Below are positions 13,415-19,939 of a stretch of 19,939 bases of DNA, piece after piece (the first letter of the stretch is position 1; every line of letters starts with the position of its first letter). Location of the stretch: contig JBKBMW010000010.1 of the NCBI GenBank assembly GCA_046295675.1, positions 1-19,939 of the forward strand, in the 5' to 3' direction. The position numbers and the translations under genes were made by a program. Under the pieces are notes generated by a model, which was given only the letters and a program-made list of their open reading frames with translations, was not told the DNA's origin and did not search any database. Source of the stretch: JAOAJF01 sp046295675. GTDB lineage: Archaea > Micrarchaeota > Micrarchaeia > Anstonellales > Anstonellaceae.

Positions 13415-14344
13415 ATGCCTAAAAAAATCAAAGGTTTTTATCCTTTCAAAAAAATGACAATTTCAGCCTATCTTGAAAATTTGGAAAATATGGGCTTACA
13501 AGCAAGCCAAGTTTTTAGAGCAGTGGAAATTCTCAAACAGATGAAAAAAGACAAAGCAACTATTTTTTTAACTTTTACAAGTAATATGGTAAGCTCTGGA
13601 TTACGGGATATCTTCACTCTTCTTTGCAGGCAAAAAAAAGTTGATGTCATCATCACTTCAATTGGTTCAATAGAAGAAGATATAATGAAAGCCCTTTGTG
13701 ATTTTGAGCTTTGCAACTTTGAAGAAAACGATGTTGCCTTATTTGAAAAAGGAAAAAATAGAGTGGGAAATATAATTATTCCAAATAGCTGTTATATAAA
13801 ATTAGAAAAATTTTTACAGCCTTTTTTTAAATCTCAATTAGAAAAACAAAAAAAACTTTCAAAACCAATTATTCCATCTGAACTTTTAAAAGACTTAGGA
13901 CTTTATCTAAATGATCCTTCTTCTTTTATTTATTGGTGTGCAAAAAACAATATTCCAATTTTTTGTCCTGCTTTAACAGATGGAGCATTTGGCTTACAGT
14001 TGCATTTTTTTAAACAAGCTTCTAAAAATCGAGATTTTTTAATAGATGCAAGTGGAGATTTAAAACCACTCTCAGAAATTATCTTAAATTCTTCTAAAAC
14101 TGCAGGAATTATTTTAGGTGGAGGGGTTGCAAAACATCATGCAATCGGTGCAAATATTTTAAGAGAAGGATTTGATTATGCAATTTATATCTCCACTGCT
14201 GTGCCTTACGATGGAAGTCTTTCAGGTGCTCAAGCCTCTGAAGCCAAAAGCTGGGGAAAAATAAATAAAAAAGCAACAGTTGCAAACATCTATTGCGAGG
14301 CATCAATTATTTTTCCATTGCTTGCTAGCCAGCTTCTTGATTAA
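13415..14344 (+). CDS. dys: Deoxyhypusine synthase
   Basis: This 309-residue protein transfers the aminobutyl group of spermidine to a lysine of translation factor aIF5A, using NAD, the first step of hypusine formation. Family blocks are visible in order: FLTFTSNMVSSGLRDI (substrate and NAD contacts), VDVIITSIGSIEEDIMKA (usually TTAGGIEED), GNIIIPNSCY, WCAKNNIPIFCPALTDGAFG, LILGGGVAKHH-type block at residues 235-242 with the catalytic Lys240, and DYAIYISTA with DGSLSGA...EAKSWGKI. Length fits archaeal members. Substitutions in the second block (Gly to Ser) are noted, but the catalytic Lys and surroundings are intact, so I expect an active enzyme. The ATG follows AAGGT at suitable distance. 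Its stop is 11 bases from that of a convergent gene. Confidence 0.95.
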   Translation: MPKKIKGFYPFKKMTISAYLENLENMGLQASQVFRAVEILKQMKKDKATIFLTFTSNMVSSGLRDIFTLLCRQKKVDVIITSIGSIEEDIMKALCDFELCNFEENDVALFEKGKNRVGNIIIPNSCYIKLEKFLQPFFKSQLEKQKKLSKPIIPSELLKDLGLYLNDPSSFIYWCAKNNIPIFCPALTDGAFGLQLHFFKQASKNRDFLIDASGDLKPLSEIILNSSKTAGIILGGGVAKHHAIGANILREGFDYAIYISTAVPYDGSLSGAQASEAKSWGKINKKATVANIYCEASIIFPLLASQLLD

Positions 14345-14355
14345 TCAAAAATTTT

Positions 14356-14814
14356 TTAATTATCCAAATCAAATTTTACTTCCATCCCATTTTTTAGGCA
14401 ACTCAAACTTCCGCTTTTTATTTCTATCGCATATTTTGCTTTTTTTAATGAAGAATAAATAGGACAATTTTTTTCTAAACAAGGTGTCATATTAAAAAAG
14501 TTAACCACTTTTTTGTTTTCGTCCAAAAATATTATATCTAAAGGAACATAAGTATCTTTCATCCAAAAGTGCAATATCCTCTCCTCATCAAATATAAATA
14601 TTATTGCTTCATCTTCCATTATTTTTGTTTTGTTTGAAAAACCAATTGCCCTTTTAACTGGAGTATCTGCAACTTTTGCAAAATATTTTTTTTGGCAATC
14701 AGGAAAAACGAGTTCAATAGTTTGCTCATCAGAACTTTGTTTGTTTAAAACAAAAAGTCCAATATATCCAGCAACCAAAATTATCAACAAAAAAATCAAA
14801 AGTTTCTTTTTCAT
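14356..14814 (-). CDS. DUF192 family protein with N-terminal membrane anchor
   Basis: This 152-residue protein starts KKKLLIFLLIILVAGYIGLF, an uncleaved signal anchor with a positive N-terminus, so the rest is probably outside the membrane. The remaining part matches the DUF192 (COG1430) pattern: FAKVADTPVKRAIGFS, the centre LHFWMKDTYVPLDIIFLD, a Cys pair in TPCLEKNCPIY, and AKYAIEIKSG near the end. The biochemical role of DUF192 is not established as far as I know. I chose ATG 14814; the longer frame from TTG 14826 adds only MNKF. It lies just downstream of tRNA-Ala on the same strand. Confidence 0.88.
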   Translation of the reverse strand: MKKKLLIFLLIILVAGYIGLFVLNKQSSDEQTIELVFPDCQKKYFAKVADTPVKRAIGFSNKTKIMEDEAIIFIFDEERILHFWMKDTYVPLDIIFLDENKKVVNFFNMTPCLEKNCPIYSSLKKAKYAIEIKSGSLSCLKNGMEVKFDLDN

Positions 14815-14845
14815 AAATTTATTCAAATCCTTTTCTCTCCTGATA

Positions 14846-14917
14846 TGGACACGGGGGGATTTGAACCCCCAGCCTCCTGCATGCCATACAGGCGCGCTAC
14901 CGTTGCGCTACGTGCCC
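14846..14917 (-). tRNA. tRNA-Ala (anticodon GGC)
   Basis: Read on the minus strand: acceptor GGGCACG with CGUGUCC, including the G3-U70 wobble that identifies alanine tRNAs, discriminator A at 14846. The D stem is GCGC/GCGC, the anticodon arm CCUGU-AUGGCAU-GCAGG (anticodon GGC), and the T arm GGGGG-UUCAAAU-CCCCC. Length 72 nt, no intron, CCA not encoded. A palindromic AT box (tttataattataaa, 14925-14938) lies upstream but is closer than usual to the 5' end. Confidence 0.97.
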
Positions 14918-14941
14918 CTGTTACTTTATAATTATAAAATT

Positions 14942-15175
14942 CTAAGGGTTATTGGATGGAGAAATATAAATAACTGAATCTCCTCTTAAAAGTACAGTCC
15001 CAAGTCCTCTTTTTGTTTCTCCATTCACAAGTTGCTCTGCTTTTTCTAATACAATATTCATATGTACATCAAATGCAACCATAATTCCTCGTATTTCATA
15101 TCCTCCTTTCATTCCTACGATTACAGAATTATTCAGTGCATTATTAAGCACATCAAATGGTCTTTTTTCAGTCAT
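14942..15175 (-). CDS. Archaeal Sm-like RNA-binding protein (SmAP/LSm)
   Basis: This 77-residue protein is a complete Sm fold. Sm1 is RPFDVLNNALNNSVIVGMKG...IRGIMVAFDVHMNIVLEKAE, with the FDxHMN motif that contacts uridines. Sm2 is GTVLLRGDSVIYISP, with the RGD segment completing the RNA pocket. Archaeal SmAPs form heptameric rings binding U-rich RNA and tRNA-related transcripts. AAGGTGAG at 15186-15179 supports the ATG. In many archaea this gene precedes the L37e ribosomal protein gene; here it precedes tRNA-Ala instead, 24 bases away on the same strand, so the two could share a transcript. Confidence 0.96.
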   Translation of the reverse strand: MTEKRPFDVLNNALNNSVIVGMKGGYEIRGIMVAFDVHMNIVLEKAEQLVNGETKRGLGTVLLRGDSVIYISPSNNP

Positions 15176-15229
15176 AAACTCACCTTATTTAACTTATCTT
15201 TTCTTCTAAAACTTTTTAAACTTAGAGCT

Positions 15230-16429
15230 TTATTCCATACTTTTTATTTCCTCTATAGTGTAATTTTTTATTTTTTGTTTGTTTACTTCTGCCTTCAAGA
15301 TTATTTTTTCTATTTTTTGAGGTTCAAAAGATGTTTTAACAATTGTTTTGGTTAATTCTTCATCATTGAAACTATAATTATAACCTTCATATTCAAAAGT
15401 TTCGTCAAATGTAATCTTTATTTTATAATTTATTTTAAATTCTGTTTTAGAGTTAGGATACTCTTTAACATATCTTTCTTTGACTTTATTAATTTTCTCT
15501 TCTGTAATATCTTCAAATTCTATTGTACTACTTGGAAAAATCAAACTAACATTATACTTTGCAAAGAAATCTTCAATTTGTGTTTTATTATTAAAATCAT
15601 CCTTTGTTTCTATCCCGTTTTGTCTTATCATAATTACATATTCTGGTTTCTCTCCTGCTATTTGAGTTAATATATCAGATGGAGGGGTCGAGCTAAAAAA
15701 AACATAATCGTTTATTTTTTTATTATACTTAAAATCTAAGTCCAATCTTTCAAAATTCTTTGCTCTTTCTCTTTCTTCCCAAGGAATTTCTAGAAACAAA
15801 GAACGACTTAAAACTTCTTTATTTTTCGGAGAGAGTGCGAATTCTTTTTCTTGAGAAGATTGATTTTTTAAATTCAAATCCAACACATAAAGTTCTTCAT
15901 TTTGATTTTTTGGTTTTTGCAAAATAGCATACATCTGAACCTCAAATTCTTCTCCTATGTCAAAAATTGGTTTTATAGTTTGCTTTATTCTTTTATCTTC
16001 TATCTTTCTTATTTCTCCATTTGCAAGATTAAAGGTTATATTTTTTAGATCAAGATAAGCCTCTGCACTTGGTTCAGCCCCTAATGCAGTTATTTTATTA
16101 GCTATTTTATAAACATCTTCCATTCTTTTCAAATCTATAATTATTTTGTTATTTGGCAAGTCAATATTTCTAACGATTTTTCCTTCCTTACTAAGTTCTT
16201 TTACTAATTTTAAAACTTCTGAATTTGTATTAAAAACAGTAAGTTGTGTTTCATAAGAAGACAAAACTGCAGTAGCTTGTGCATATCCCTCAAAATTCTC
16301 AGAAGTTTTAGTATTGGTTGGATTATTACCTGAGAAATAAATGGTTAAACTAGAAAATATAAAAATGCCAATTATAAAAATTACTGCGTACTGAAGAAGT
16401 TTTTCTCCAGAAAGCTTTTTGTCTTCCAT
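15230..16429 (-). CDS. Hypothetical membrane-anchored extracytoplasmic protein
   Basis: This is a 399-residue protein. After a short charged start (MEDKKLSGEKL) comes one hydrophobic helix, LLQYAVIFIIGIFIFSSLTI (about 11-31), then a large hydrophilic domain, so a signal-anchor protein with an outside domain is likely. The domain starts with alpha/beta alternation (LSSYETQLTVFNTNSEVLKL...NIDLPNNKIIIDLKRMEDVY) and holds several N-x-S/T sites. A further part has DYVFFSSTPPSDILTQIAGE...PEYVIMIRQNGIETKDDF, and the C-terminus is beta-rich and Lys/Glu-rich. I do not recognise a family. GTGAG lies before the ATG and an AT box near 16440-16452. It may be co-transcribed with SmAP downstream (54-base gap that also has its own AT box). 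Confidence 0.78.
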   Translation of the reverse strand: MEDKKLSGEKLLQYAVIFIIGIFIFSSLTIYFSGNNPTNTKTSENFEGYAQATAVLSSYETQLTVFNTNSEVLKLVKELSKEGKIVRNIDLPNNKIIIDLKRMEDVYKIANKITALGAEPSAEAYLDLKNITFNLANGEIRKIEDKRIKQTIKPIFDIGEEFEVQMYAILQKPKNQNEELYVLDLNLKNQSSQEKEFALSPKNKEVLSRSLFLEIPWEERERAKNFERLDLDFKYNKKINDYVFFSSTPPSDILTQIAGEKPEYVIMIRQNGIETKDDFNNKTQIEDFFAKYNVSLIFPSSTIEFEDITEEKINKVKERYVKEYPNSKTEFKINYKIKITFDETFEYEGYNYSFNDEELTKTIVKTSFEPQKIEKIILKAEVNKQKIKNYTIEEIKSME

Positions 16430-16439
16430 AATCTCACTT

Positions 16440-16493
16440 TAATATTTAAATTTTTTTATTTATATATATTTATCAAAATTAAAATTCTATCTG
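16440..16493. promoter_or_regulatory. Divergent promoter region
   Basis: tatatatatt (16461-16470) lies about 37 bases before the rightward ATG at 16503, giving a predicted leader of roughly 10 bases. atatttaaattttttta (16442-16458) serves the leftward gene, whose GTGAG site is at about 16438-16434 on the minus strand. Confidence 0.45.
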
Positions 16494-16502
16494 TTGATTT
16501 CA

Positions 16503-17150
16503 ATGGCTTTAAAAATTAATAAAGGAGATATTTTAATCTTAGAACTTACTGGAAGAATTTCTTCTACTAATTCTATTTTTGAAACAACTAATGAAAAGGA
16601 AGCAAAGGAAAATGGTATTTGGTCTCAAAGCTTCAAATATGGCCCAAGAGTGGTAATAGCACAAACAGGTATGATGATAAAAGGGATAGAAGAAGCTTTA
16701 AAAGATTTTCAAATAGGGGAAGAAAAAGTACTTAAAATAAGCTATGAAAAGGCATTTGGACCAAGAGATCAGAATCTTGTACGAGTAATTTCAATAAAAG
16801 AGTTTGAAAAGGCTAATCTCAAGCCAGTCAAAGGGATGGTAATCACATTAGATGGAGTAATTGCAACTGTTAAATCAATAAACTCCGGAAGGGTTCTTTT
16901 AGATTTTAATCATCCTTTAGCAGGTCATGATTTGGTTTATAAAATAAAACTTCTTGATCTTATTTCTGATGAAGAAAAAAAATGTAGTGTTTTAGCAAAA
17001 GAATTTGAAGCCAAAATAGAAATTGTAAAAGAAGAAAATAAAAAACCAGTTTTAATCATCAAAGAAATAGCCCAAAACAAAAAAGATGGTTTTATAAATG
17101 CATTAAAATCTGCCATAGGGGAATGGGCAGAAATAAAAATTCAGTCTTAA
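16503..17150 (+). CDS. FKBP-type peptidyl-prolyl cis-trans isomerase (SlyD-like)
   Basis: This 215-residue protein has the split FKBP core with an inserted IF (chaperone) domain, as in SlyD and archaeal FKBPs. It starts INKGDILILELTGRI, then GPRVVIAQTGMMIKGIEEAL, then FQIGEEKVLKISYEKAFGPRD; the insert follows (VKGMVITLDGVIATVKSI), then FNHPLAGHDLVYKIKLLDL closes the core. A further 60 residues (KEFEAKIEIVKEENKKPVLI...FINALKSAIGEWAEI) form a C-terminal extension. It speeds prolyl isomerisation and holds unfolded proteins in the cytoplasm; there is no signal peptide. I chose ATG 16503; TTG 16494 adds only three residues. It converges with the NMNAT gene, 14 bases away. Confidence 0.9.
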   Translation: MALKINKGDILILELTGRISSTNSIFETTNEKEAKENGIWSQSFKYGPRVVIAQTGMMIKGIEEALKDFQIGEEKVLKISYEKAFGPRDQNLVRVISIKEFEKANLKPVKGMVITLDGVIATVKSINSGRVLLDFNHPLAGHDLVYKIKLLDLISDEEKKCSVLAKEFEAKIEIVKEENKKPVLIIKEIAQNKKDGFINALKSAIGEWAEIKIQS

Positions 17151-17164
17151 ACTCTACTCTATTC

Positions 17165-17692
17165 TTATTGATTTTTTATAATATTTTTAACAATTTTCTT
17201 CCAACTTTGTTCTATTTCTTTTTTTATTTTTCTGGGAACAAAATTTTTTATATTTTTTCCAAGCAAAAGCTTTTTTCTTATTTTTTTTGCCTGAAATATC
17301 TCTCTCTTTAAAAATTTTGGTCTATACACTCCATACCCTTCTTGTTTTGCAAGTTTTATTACAAGCTGATTTTGACTACAGATTTCATATTTTTTTGTTG
17401 AAAATCTTTTTTTTATATTTTTAATCCATTGAATATCACTTGAAGCATCATCAATCTTTACAATTTTGACATTCTTTTTCCATTTTTTCTTCAATATTTT
17501 CTTTATAAAAAAAATTCTCTTATTTGCAGAAAAAGGATTATTTAGAGTGTTTTTCTCCTGGGCTGATCCAACTCCAATGACTACTTTTTTGTATTTTTTT
17601 AGGATTTTTTCCAATGCAAAAAGATGGCCCATATGAAATGGCTGAAATCTTCCTATAAAAAAAGCAATTTTCTTTTTCTTCTTTTTCTTCAT
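17165..17692 (-). CDS. Archaeal-type nicotinamide-nucleotide adenylyltransferase (NMNAT) with altered C-terminal motif
   Basis: This 175-residue protein, after a Lys-only N-terminus, has the nucleotidyltransferase motif GRFQPFHMGH (family GxFxPxHxGH) and the archaeal NMNAT block VIGVGSAQEKNTLNNPFSAN. It also has WIKNIKKRF, SQNQLVIKLAKQEGYGVYRP. NMNAT joins ATP and nicotinamide mononucleotide to make NAD. Archaeal members normally have SGTEIR (the ISSTxxR motif, ATP phosphate contacts); here the aligned segment reads QAKKIR, so the Ser/Thr are missing while Ile-Arg remain. Unusual Lys content overall. It may be active with altered binding, or act on another substrate. GTGA lies six bases before the ATG. 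It starts 11 bases after purH and is probably in its operon. Confidence 0.85.
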   Translation of the reverse strand: MKKKKKKKIAFFIGRFQPFHMGHLFALEKILKKYKKVVIGVGSAQEKNTLNNPFSANKRIFFIKKILKKKWKKNVKIVKIDDASSDIQWIKNIKKRFSTKKYEICSQNQLVIKLAKQEGYGVYRPKFLKREIFQAKKIRKKLLLGKNIKNFVPRKIKKEIEQSWKKIVKNIIKNQ

Positions 17693-17703
17693 TTTTTCAC
17701 ATT

Positions 17704-19257
17704 TTAATGTTTAAAGTGCCTTATTCCAGTAAACACCATGGTCATTCCATATGAATTAGCAATATCTATTATCTCTTCATCTTTTAATGAGCCACCTGGT
17801 TGAATTAAACACTTTACTCCAGCTTTATTTAATTCTTCTAATGTATCTGAAAATGGTAAAAAAGCATCAGAGGCTGCAACTGCATTTGTTAAATCAAAGT
17901 TATTTTCTTTGGCTTTTTGAATTGCAATCTTTGTTGCATCTATTCTTGACATTTGTCCTGCCCCTATTCCAAGTGTTTGTTCATCTTTTGCAATTACTAT
18001 AGCATTTGATTTTGTGTGTTTTACAACTATCATAGCAAAGTACATATCTTTTAATTCTTGTTCAGTAGGTTTGTTCTTAGTTACTATTTGACAAGTTCTT
18101 AAATCATATATTATCGAATCTTCATGTTGATAAAGCATTCCCCCAGTTATATGTCTAAAAGTAACATCACCAATTTTTATTGGTTTAAATAAATCGCTTA
18201 TATCTAGTATTCTTCTTGATGGTTTTTGTTTTAGTCTTTCTATTGCAGCTGGTTCATATCCTGGGGCAAGAATTACTTCCAAATACTGGTTTCCAATAGC
18301 TTTAGCTGTTTCTTCCCCAACTCTTTTTGAGAAAGCTATAACTCCCCCAAATGCTGAAAGTGGATCAGATTGCAGAGCTCTTTGATAAGCTTCTTTTAAA
18401 TTCTTTCCAGTTGCAACTCCACATGGATTATTGTGTTTTATTATTGCAACAGCGATCTTATCATAGAACTCTCTTATCAAGTGCAGTGCAGAATCAGCAT
18501 CTAAAAAATTATTATAAGACATTGTTTTTCCAGAATAAATTCTAGCATCAAATAAAGAAGTTTCACCAATCAATCTATAAGCAGCAGCTTTTTGATGGGG
18601 ATTTTCTCCATATCTTAATGGATAGGCTTTTTCAAAAACCATCTTCATTCTATCGGGGAATCTTTCCTTTCCTTCACCACCAAAATATCTTGAGATTGCC
18701 CAGTCATAATGCGATGTTCTTTCAAATGCCTTCACCATCAATCTATATCTTTTTTCTTGGCTAACCTCTCCTTTATTTGCTTCAAAATCTTCCATAAATC
18801 CCTTATAATCTTCAGGGTCAACTATTACTGTCACATAATCAAAATTTTTTGCAGCGGCTCTAATTAGACTTACTCCTCCTATATCTATACTCTCAACAAT
18901 CTTTTCTTTAGTTGCATTTTTTTGTGCTATTACTCTCTCAAAAGGATAAAGATTTGTTATAACTAATTGTATTGGTGATATTTTGTATTTTTTAGCTGTT
19001 TTAATGTCTTCCTCTTTATTTGGCCTAAATAAAATACCACCAAAAATTTTTGGATGGAGAGTTTTTACTCTACCTTCAAAAATTTCAGGAAATCCTGTAT
19101 AATCTGAAACGTTTATGGTAGGTATGTCTGCTTTTTTTAAAAGCTCTGCTGTTTTAAAAGTTGCTATTATATCTACATTATAACGATGAAGCATCTGAGC
19201 AACTTCTATAATTCCTGTTTTATCATAGACTGAAATCAAGGCTGTTTTTATTTTCAC
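17704..19257 (-). CDS. purH: Bifunctional AICAR formyltransferase/IMP cyclohydrolase PurH
   Basis: This 517-residue protein has the usual PurH length and both domains; it carries out the last two steps of purine synthesis, AICAR to FAICAR to IMP. The N-terminal IMP cyclohydrolase domain shows SVYDKTG, EGRVKTLHPKIFGG, ITNLYPF and SIDIGGVSLIRAAAKN. The formyltransferase part shows YGENPHQKAA, KHNNPCGVA with the catalytic Lys274-His275 pair, SDPLSAFGG, HTKSNAIV, SDAFLPFSD from residue 463, IQPGGS and the end GIRHF. One oddity: the phosphate-loop STGGT of the cyclohydrolase domain reads ATFKT (residues 32-36). Many archaea use PurP and PurO instead, so a bacterial-type PurH may mean ancient transfer. 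The start is at a probable leaderless promoter. Confidence 0.96.
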   Translation of the reverse strand: MKIKTALISVYDKTGIIEVAQMLHRYNVDIIATFKTAELLKKADIPTINVSDYTGFPEIFEGRVKTLHPKIFGGILFRPNKEEDIKTAKKYKISPIQLVITNLYPFERVIAQKNATKEKIVESIDIGGVSLIRAAAKNFDYVTVIVDPEDYKGFMEDFEANKGEVSQEKRYRLMVKAFERTSHYDWAISRYFGGEGKERFPDRMKMVFEKAYPLRYGENPHQKAAAYRLIGETSLFDARIYSGKTMSYNNFLDADSALHLIREFYDKIAVAIIKHNNPCGVATGKNLKEAYQRALQSDPLSAFGGVIAFSKRVGEETAKAIGNQYLEVILAPGYEPAAIERLKQKPSRRILDISDLFKPIKIGDVTFRHITGGMLYQHEDSIIYDLRTCQIVTKNKPTEQELKDMYFAMIVVKHTKSNAIVIAKDEQTLGIGAGQMSRIDATKIAIQKAKENNFDLTNAVAASDAFLPFSDTLEELNKAGVKCLIQPGGSLKDEEIIDIANSYGMTMVFTGIRHFKH

Positions 19258-19275
19258 ATTGTATATTAAGAGAGC

Positions 19276-19311
19276 AAATATAATTTAAACATATATGTTT
19301 CATATATGTTT
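19276..19311 (-). promoter_or_regulatory. purH promoter with repeated palindromic operator candidate
   Basis: Upstream of purH (minus strand) a TATA-like tttaaattatat is centred about 25 bases before the ATG. Directly upstream lie two adjacent direct copies of catatatgttt (19290-19300 and 19301-19311); the first forms the perfect 14-base palindrome aaacatatatgttt (19287-19300). The position next to the TATA box suits a repressor or activator site. Confidence 0.5.
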
Positions 19312-19371
19312 TAACTCAATCTCTACTTCTCAATCTAAAACCATTATACTTTTAAATCCTAACTCTAAATC

Positions 19372-19381
19372 TATTATAAAT
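19372..19381 (+). promoter_or_regulatory. Candidate TATA box for topA
   Basis: tattataaat is centred about 28 bases before the ATG at 19405 without a clear ribosome-binding site, as for a leaderless message. Confidence 0.45.
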
Positions 19382-19404
19382 AAAAAAATCACAAGATTGA
19401 GAAA

Positions 19405-19939
19405 ATGCAACTCATAATCGCAGAAAAACCAAAGGTAGCTCAAAAAATAGCTCAAAGTTTGGCTCAAGGGGAAATTGCTAAAAAAAAAGGAAGTGGTAAG
19501 GCCTATTATTTTGAAATCGAAAGACATGGAAAAAAAATAGTAGTTGCTCCAGCAGTAGGCCATCTCTATAGTTTAGATGAAAAAATCAAATCAAACTCTT
19601 ATCCCACTTTCGATATTGAGTGGAGAGAGGCTTATGCTGTTTCTGAAGAAAGTAAATATACTAAAGACTACATAAAAACAATTGAAAGCCTTGCAAAAAA
19701 AGCAGATGAAGTAATTATTGCCTGTGATTATGATATCGAAGGTTCATTAATAGGTTTTAATGTCTTGCGTTTTGCTGCTAAAAAATCAGATGGAAAACGA
19801 ATGAAATTTTCTTCTCTTACAAAAGAAGAATTGATCGAGGCATACGAAAACAAAAAAGATTTGGACTTAGAAAATGCCTTGGCAGGAGAAGCAAGGCATA
19901 TTTTAGATTGGTTTTATGGAATTAATCTTTCAAGAGCAT
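19405..19939 (+). CDS. topA: DNA topoisomerase I (type IA), N-terminal part, cut by the right edge
   Basis: The frame from ATG 19405 stays open to the end of the window (178 residues visible). It opens with LIIAEKPKVAQKIAQSL, the TOPRIM start with its catalytic Glu. It continues with VVAPAVGHLYSLDE, then the TOPRIM acidic triad IIACDYDIEGSLIG (Asp108, Asp110, Glu112), and LDWFYGINLSRA, the start of the gate domain (usually R-x-D-W-x-x-G-x-N). The enzyme relaxes negative supercoils by cutting one strand. The Tyr active site lies beyond the window. It is the archaeal form, where N-terminal residues follow IIAEKP directly. Divergent from purH. Confidence 0.95.
   Translation, partial: MQLIIAEKPKVAQKIAQSLAQGEIAKKKGSGKAYYFEIERHGKKIVVAPAVGHLYSLDEKIKSNSYPTFDIEWREAYAVSEESKYTKDYIKTIESLAKKADEVIIACDYDIEGSLIGFNVLRFAAKKSDGKRMKFSSLTKEELIEAYENKKDLDLENALAGEARHILDWFYGINLSRA

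Noticed and set aside
14630..14977. 115-residue plus-strand frame across tRNA-Ala
   Set aside because: It reads through the tRNA in antisense (the RGDLNPQPPACHTGALP signature is the common translation of a reverse-strand tRNA), so it is spurious.
17787..18545. Plus-strand frames opposite purH
   Set aside because: They are antisense to a clear, full-length enzyme gene and have no start signals.
19330..19563. 77-residue minus-strand frame at the start of topA
   Set aside because: It overlaps the intergenic promoter and the topA N-terminus, which has recognisable TOPRIM motifs on the plus strand.
1..19939. Insertion sequences, integrases or a prophage
   Set aside because: No transposase or integrase motifs and no terminal inverted repeats with target duplications were seen.

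Overview
This window is very AT-rich and archaeal. Evidence for archaea: an Sm-like (SmAP) protein, deoxyhypusine synthase, an XPF-type nuclease, archaeal-style NMN adenylyltransferase, an archaeal topoisomerase I, translin, a class III (archaellin/pilin-type) signal peptide, tRNAs without an encoded CCA, TATA-like boxes about 25 bases before starts, and GGTGA/GAGGT ribosome-binding sites. The pilin-like N-terminus (KGQSASEYLATYGWALI) and the many short, unrecognised coiled-coil or Cys-rich proteins point to a small-genome DPANN-type lineage. That placement is inference; no rRNA is present to prove it.

Layout. 1-4143 (+): the end of a repeat-built Cys-rich surface protein, a small lipoprotein overlapping it by ATGA, tRNA-Ile(GAU), translin, and a lipoprotein carrying a ComEC-like metallo-beta-lactamase fold whose metal ligands are gone. 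4166-9178 (-): a pilin-like Cys-rich secreted protein followed directly by SMC. 9270-9581 (+): a small unknown protein. 9642-11692 (-): an XPF/ERCC4 nuclease, a small Lys-rich coiled-coil protein, and a beta-CASP nuclease whose N-terminal coding part appears frameshifted. 11807-14344 (+): a winged-helix-like protein behind a cluster of palindromes, a strongly folded non-coding segment at 12263-12415, an unknown coiled-coil protein with a probable leaderless GTG start, and deoxyhypusine synthase. 14356-16429 (-): a membrane-anchored unknown, SmAP, tRNA-Ala(GGC) and a DUF192 protein. 16503-17150 (+): an FKBP/SlyD-like prolyl isomerase. 17165-19257 (-): PurH and NMN adenylyltransferase. 19405 to the right edge (+): the start of topoisomerase I.

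How the genes fit together. Two themes are visible. One is cell-surface biology: two proteins with related Cys-rich modules on different anchors (C-terminal membrane helix versus pilin-type N-terminus) and two lipoproteins. The other is nucleic-acid maintenance and processing: SMC, XPF, beta-CASP nuclease, translin beside a tRNA, SmAP beside a tRNA, and topoisomerase I. Purine and NAD synthesis (PurH, NMNAT) form a short operon behind a repeated palindromic operator candidate.

The points most worth a second look are the structured segment at 12263-12415, the mosaic repeats at the left edge, the ligand-less metallo-beta-lactamase lipoprotein, the frameshift in the beta-CASP gene, and altered motifs in PurH and NMNAT. 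No gene-free stretch exceeds 300 bases; the longest is 12263-12457.
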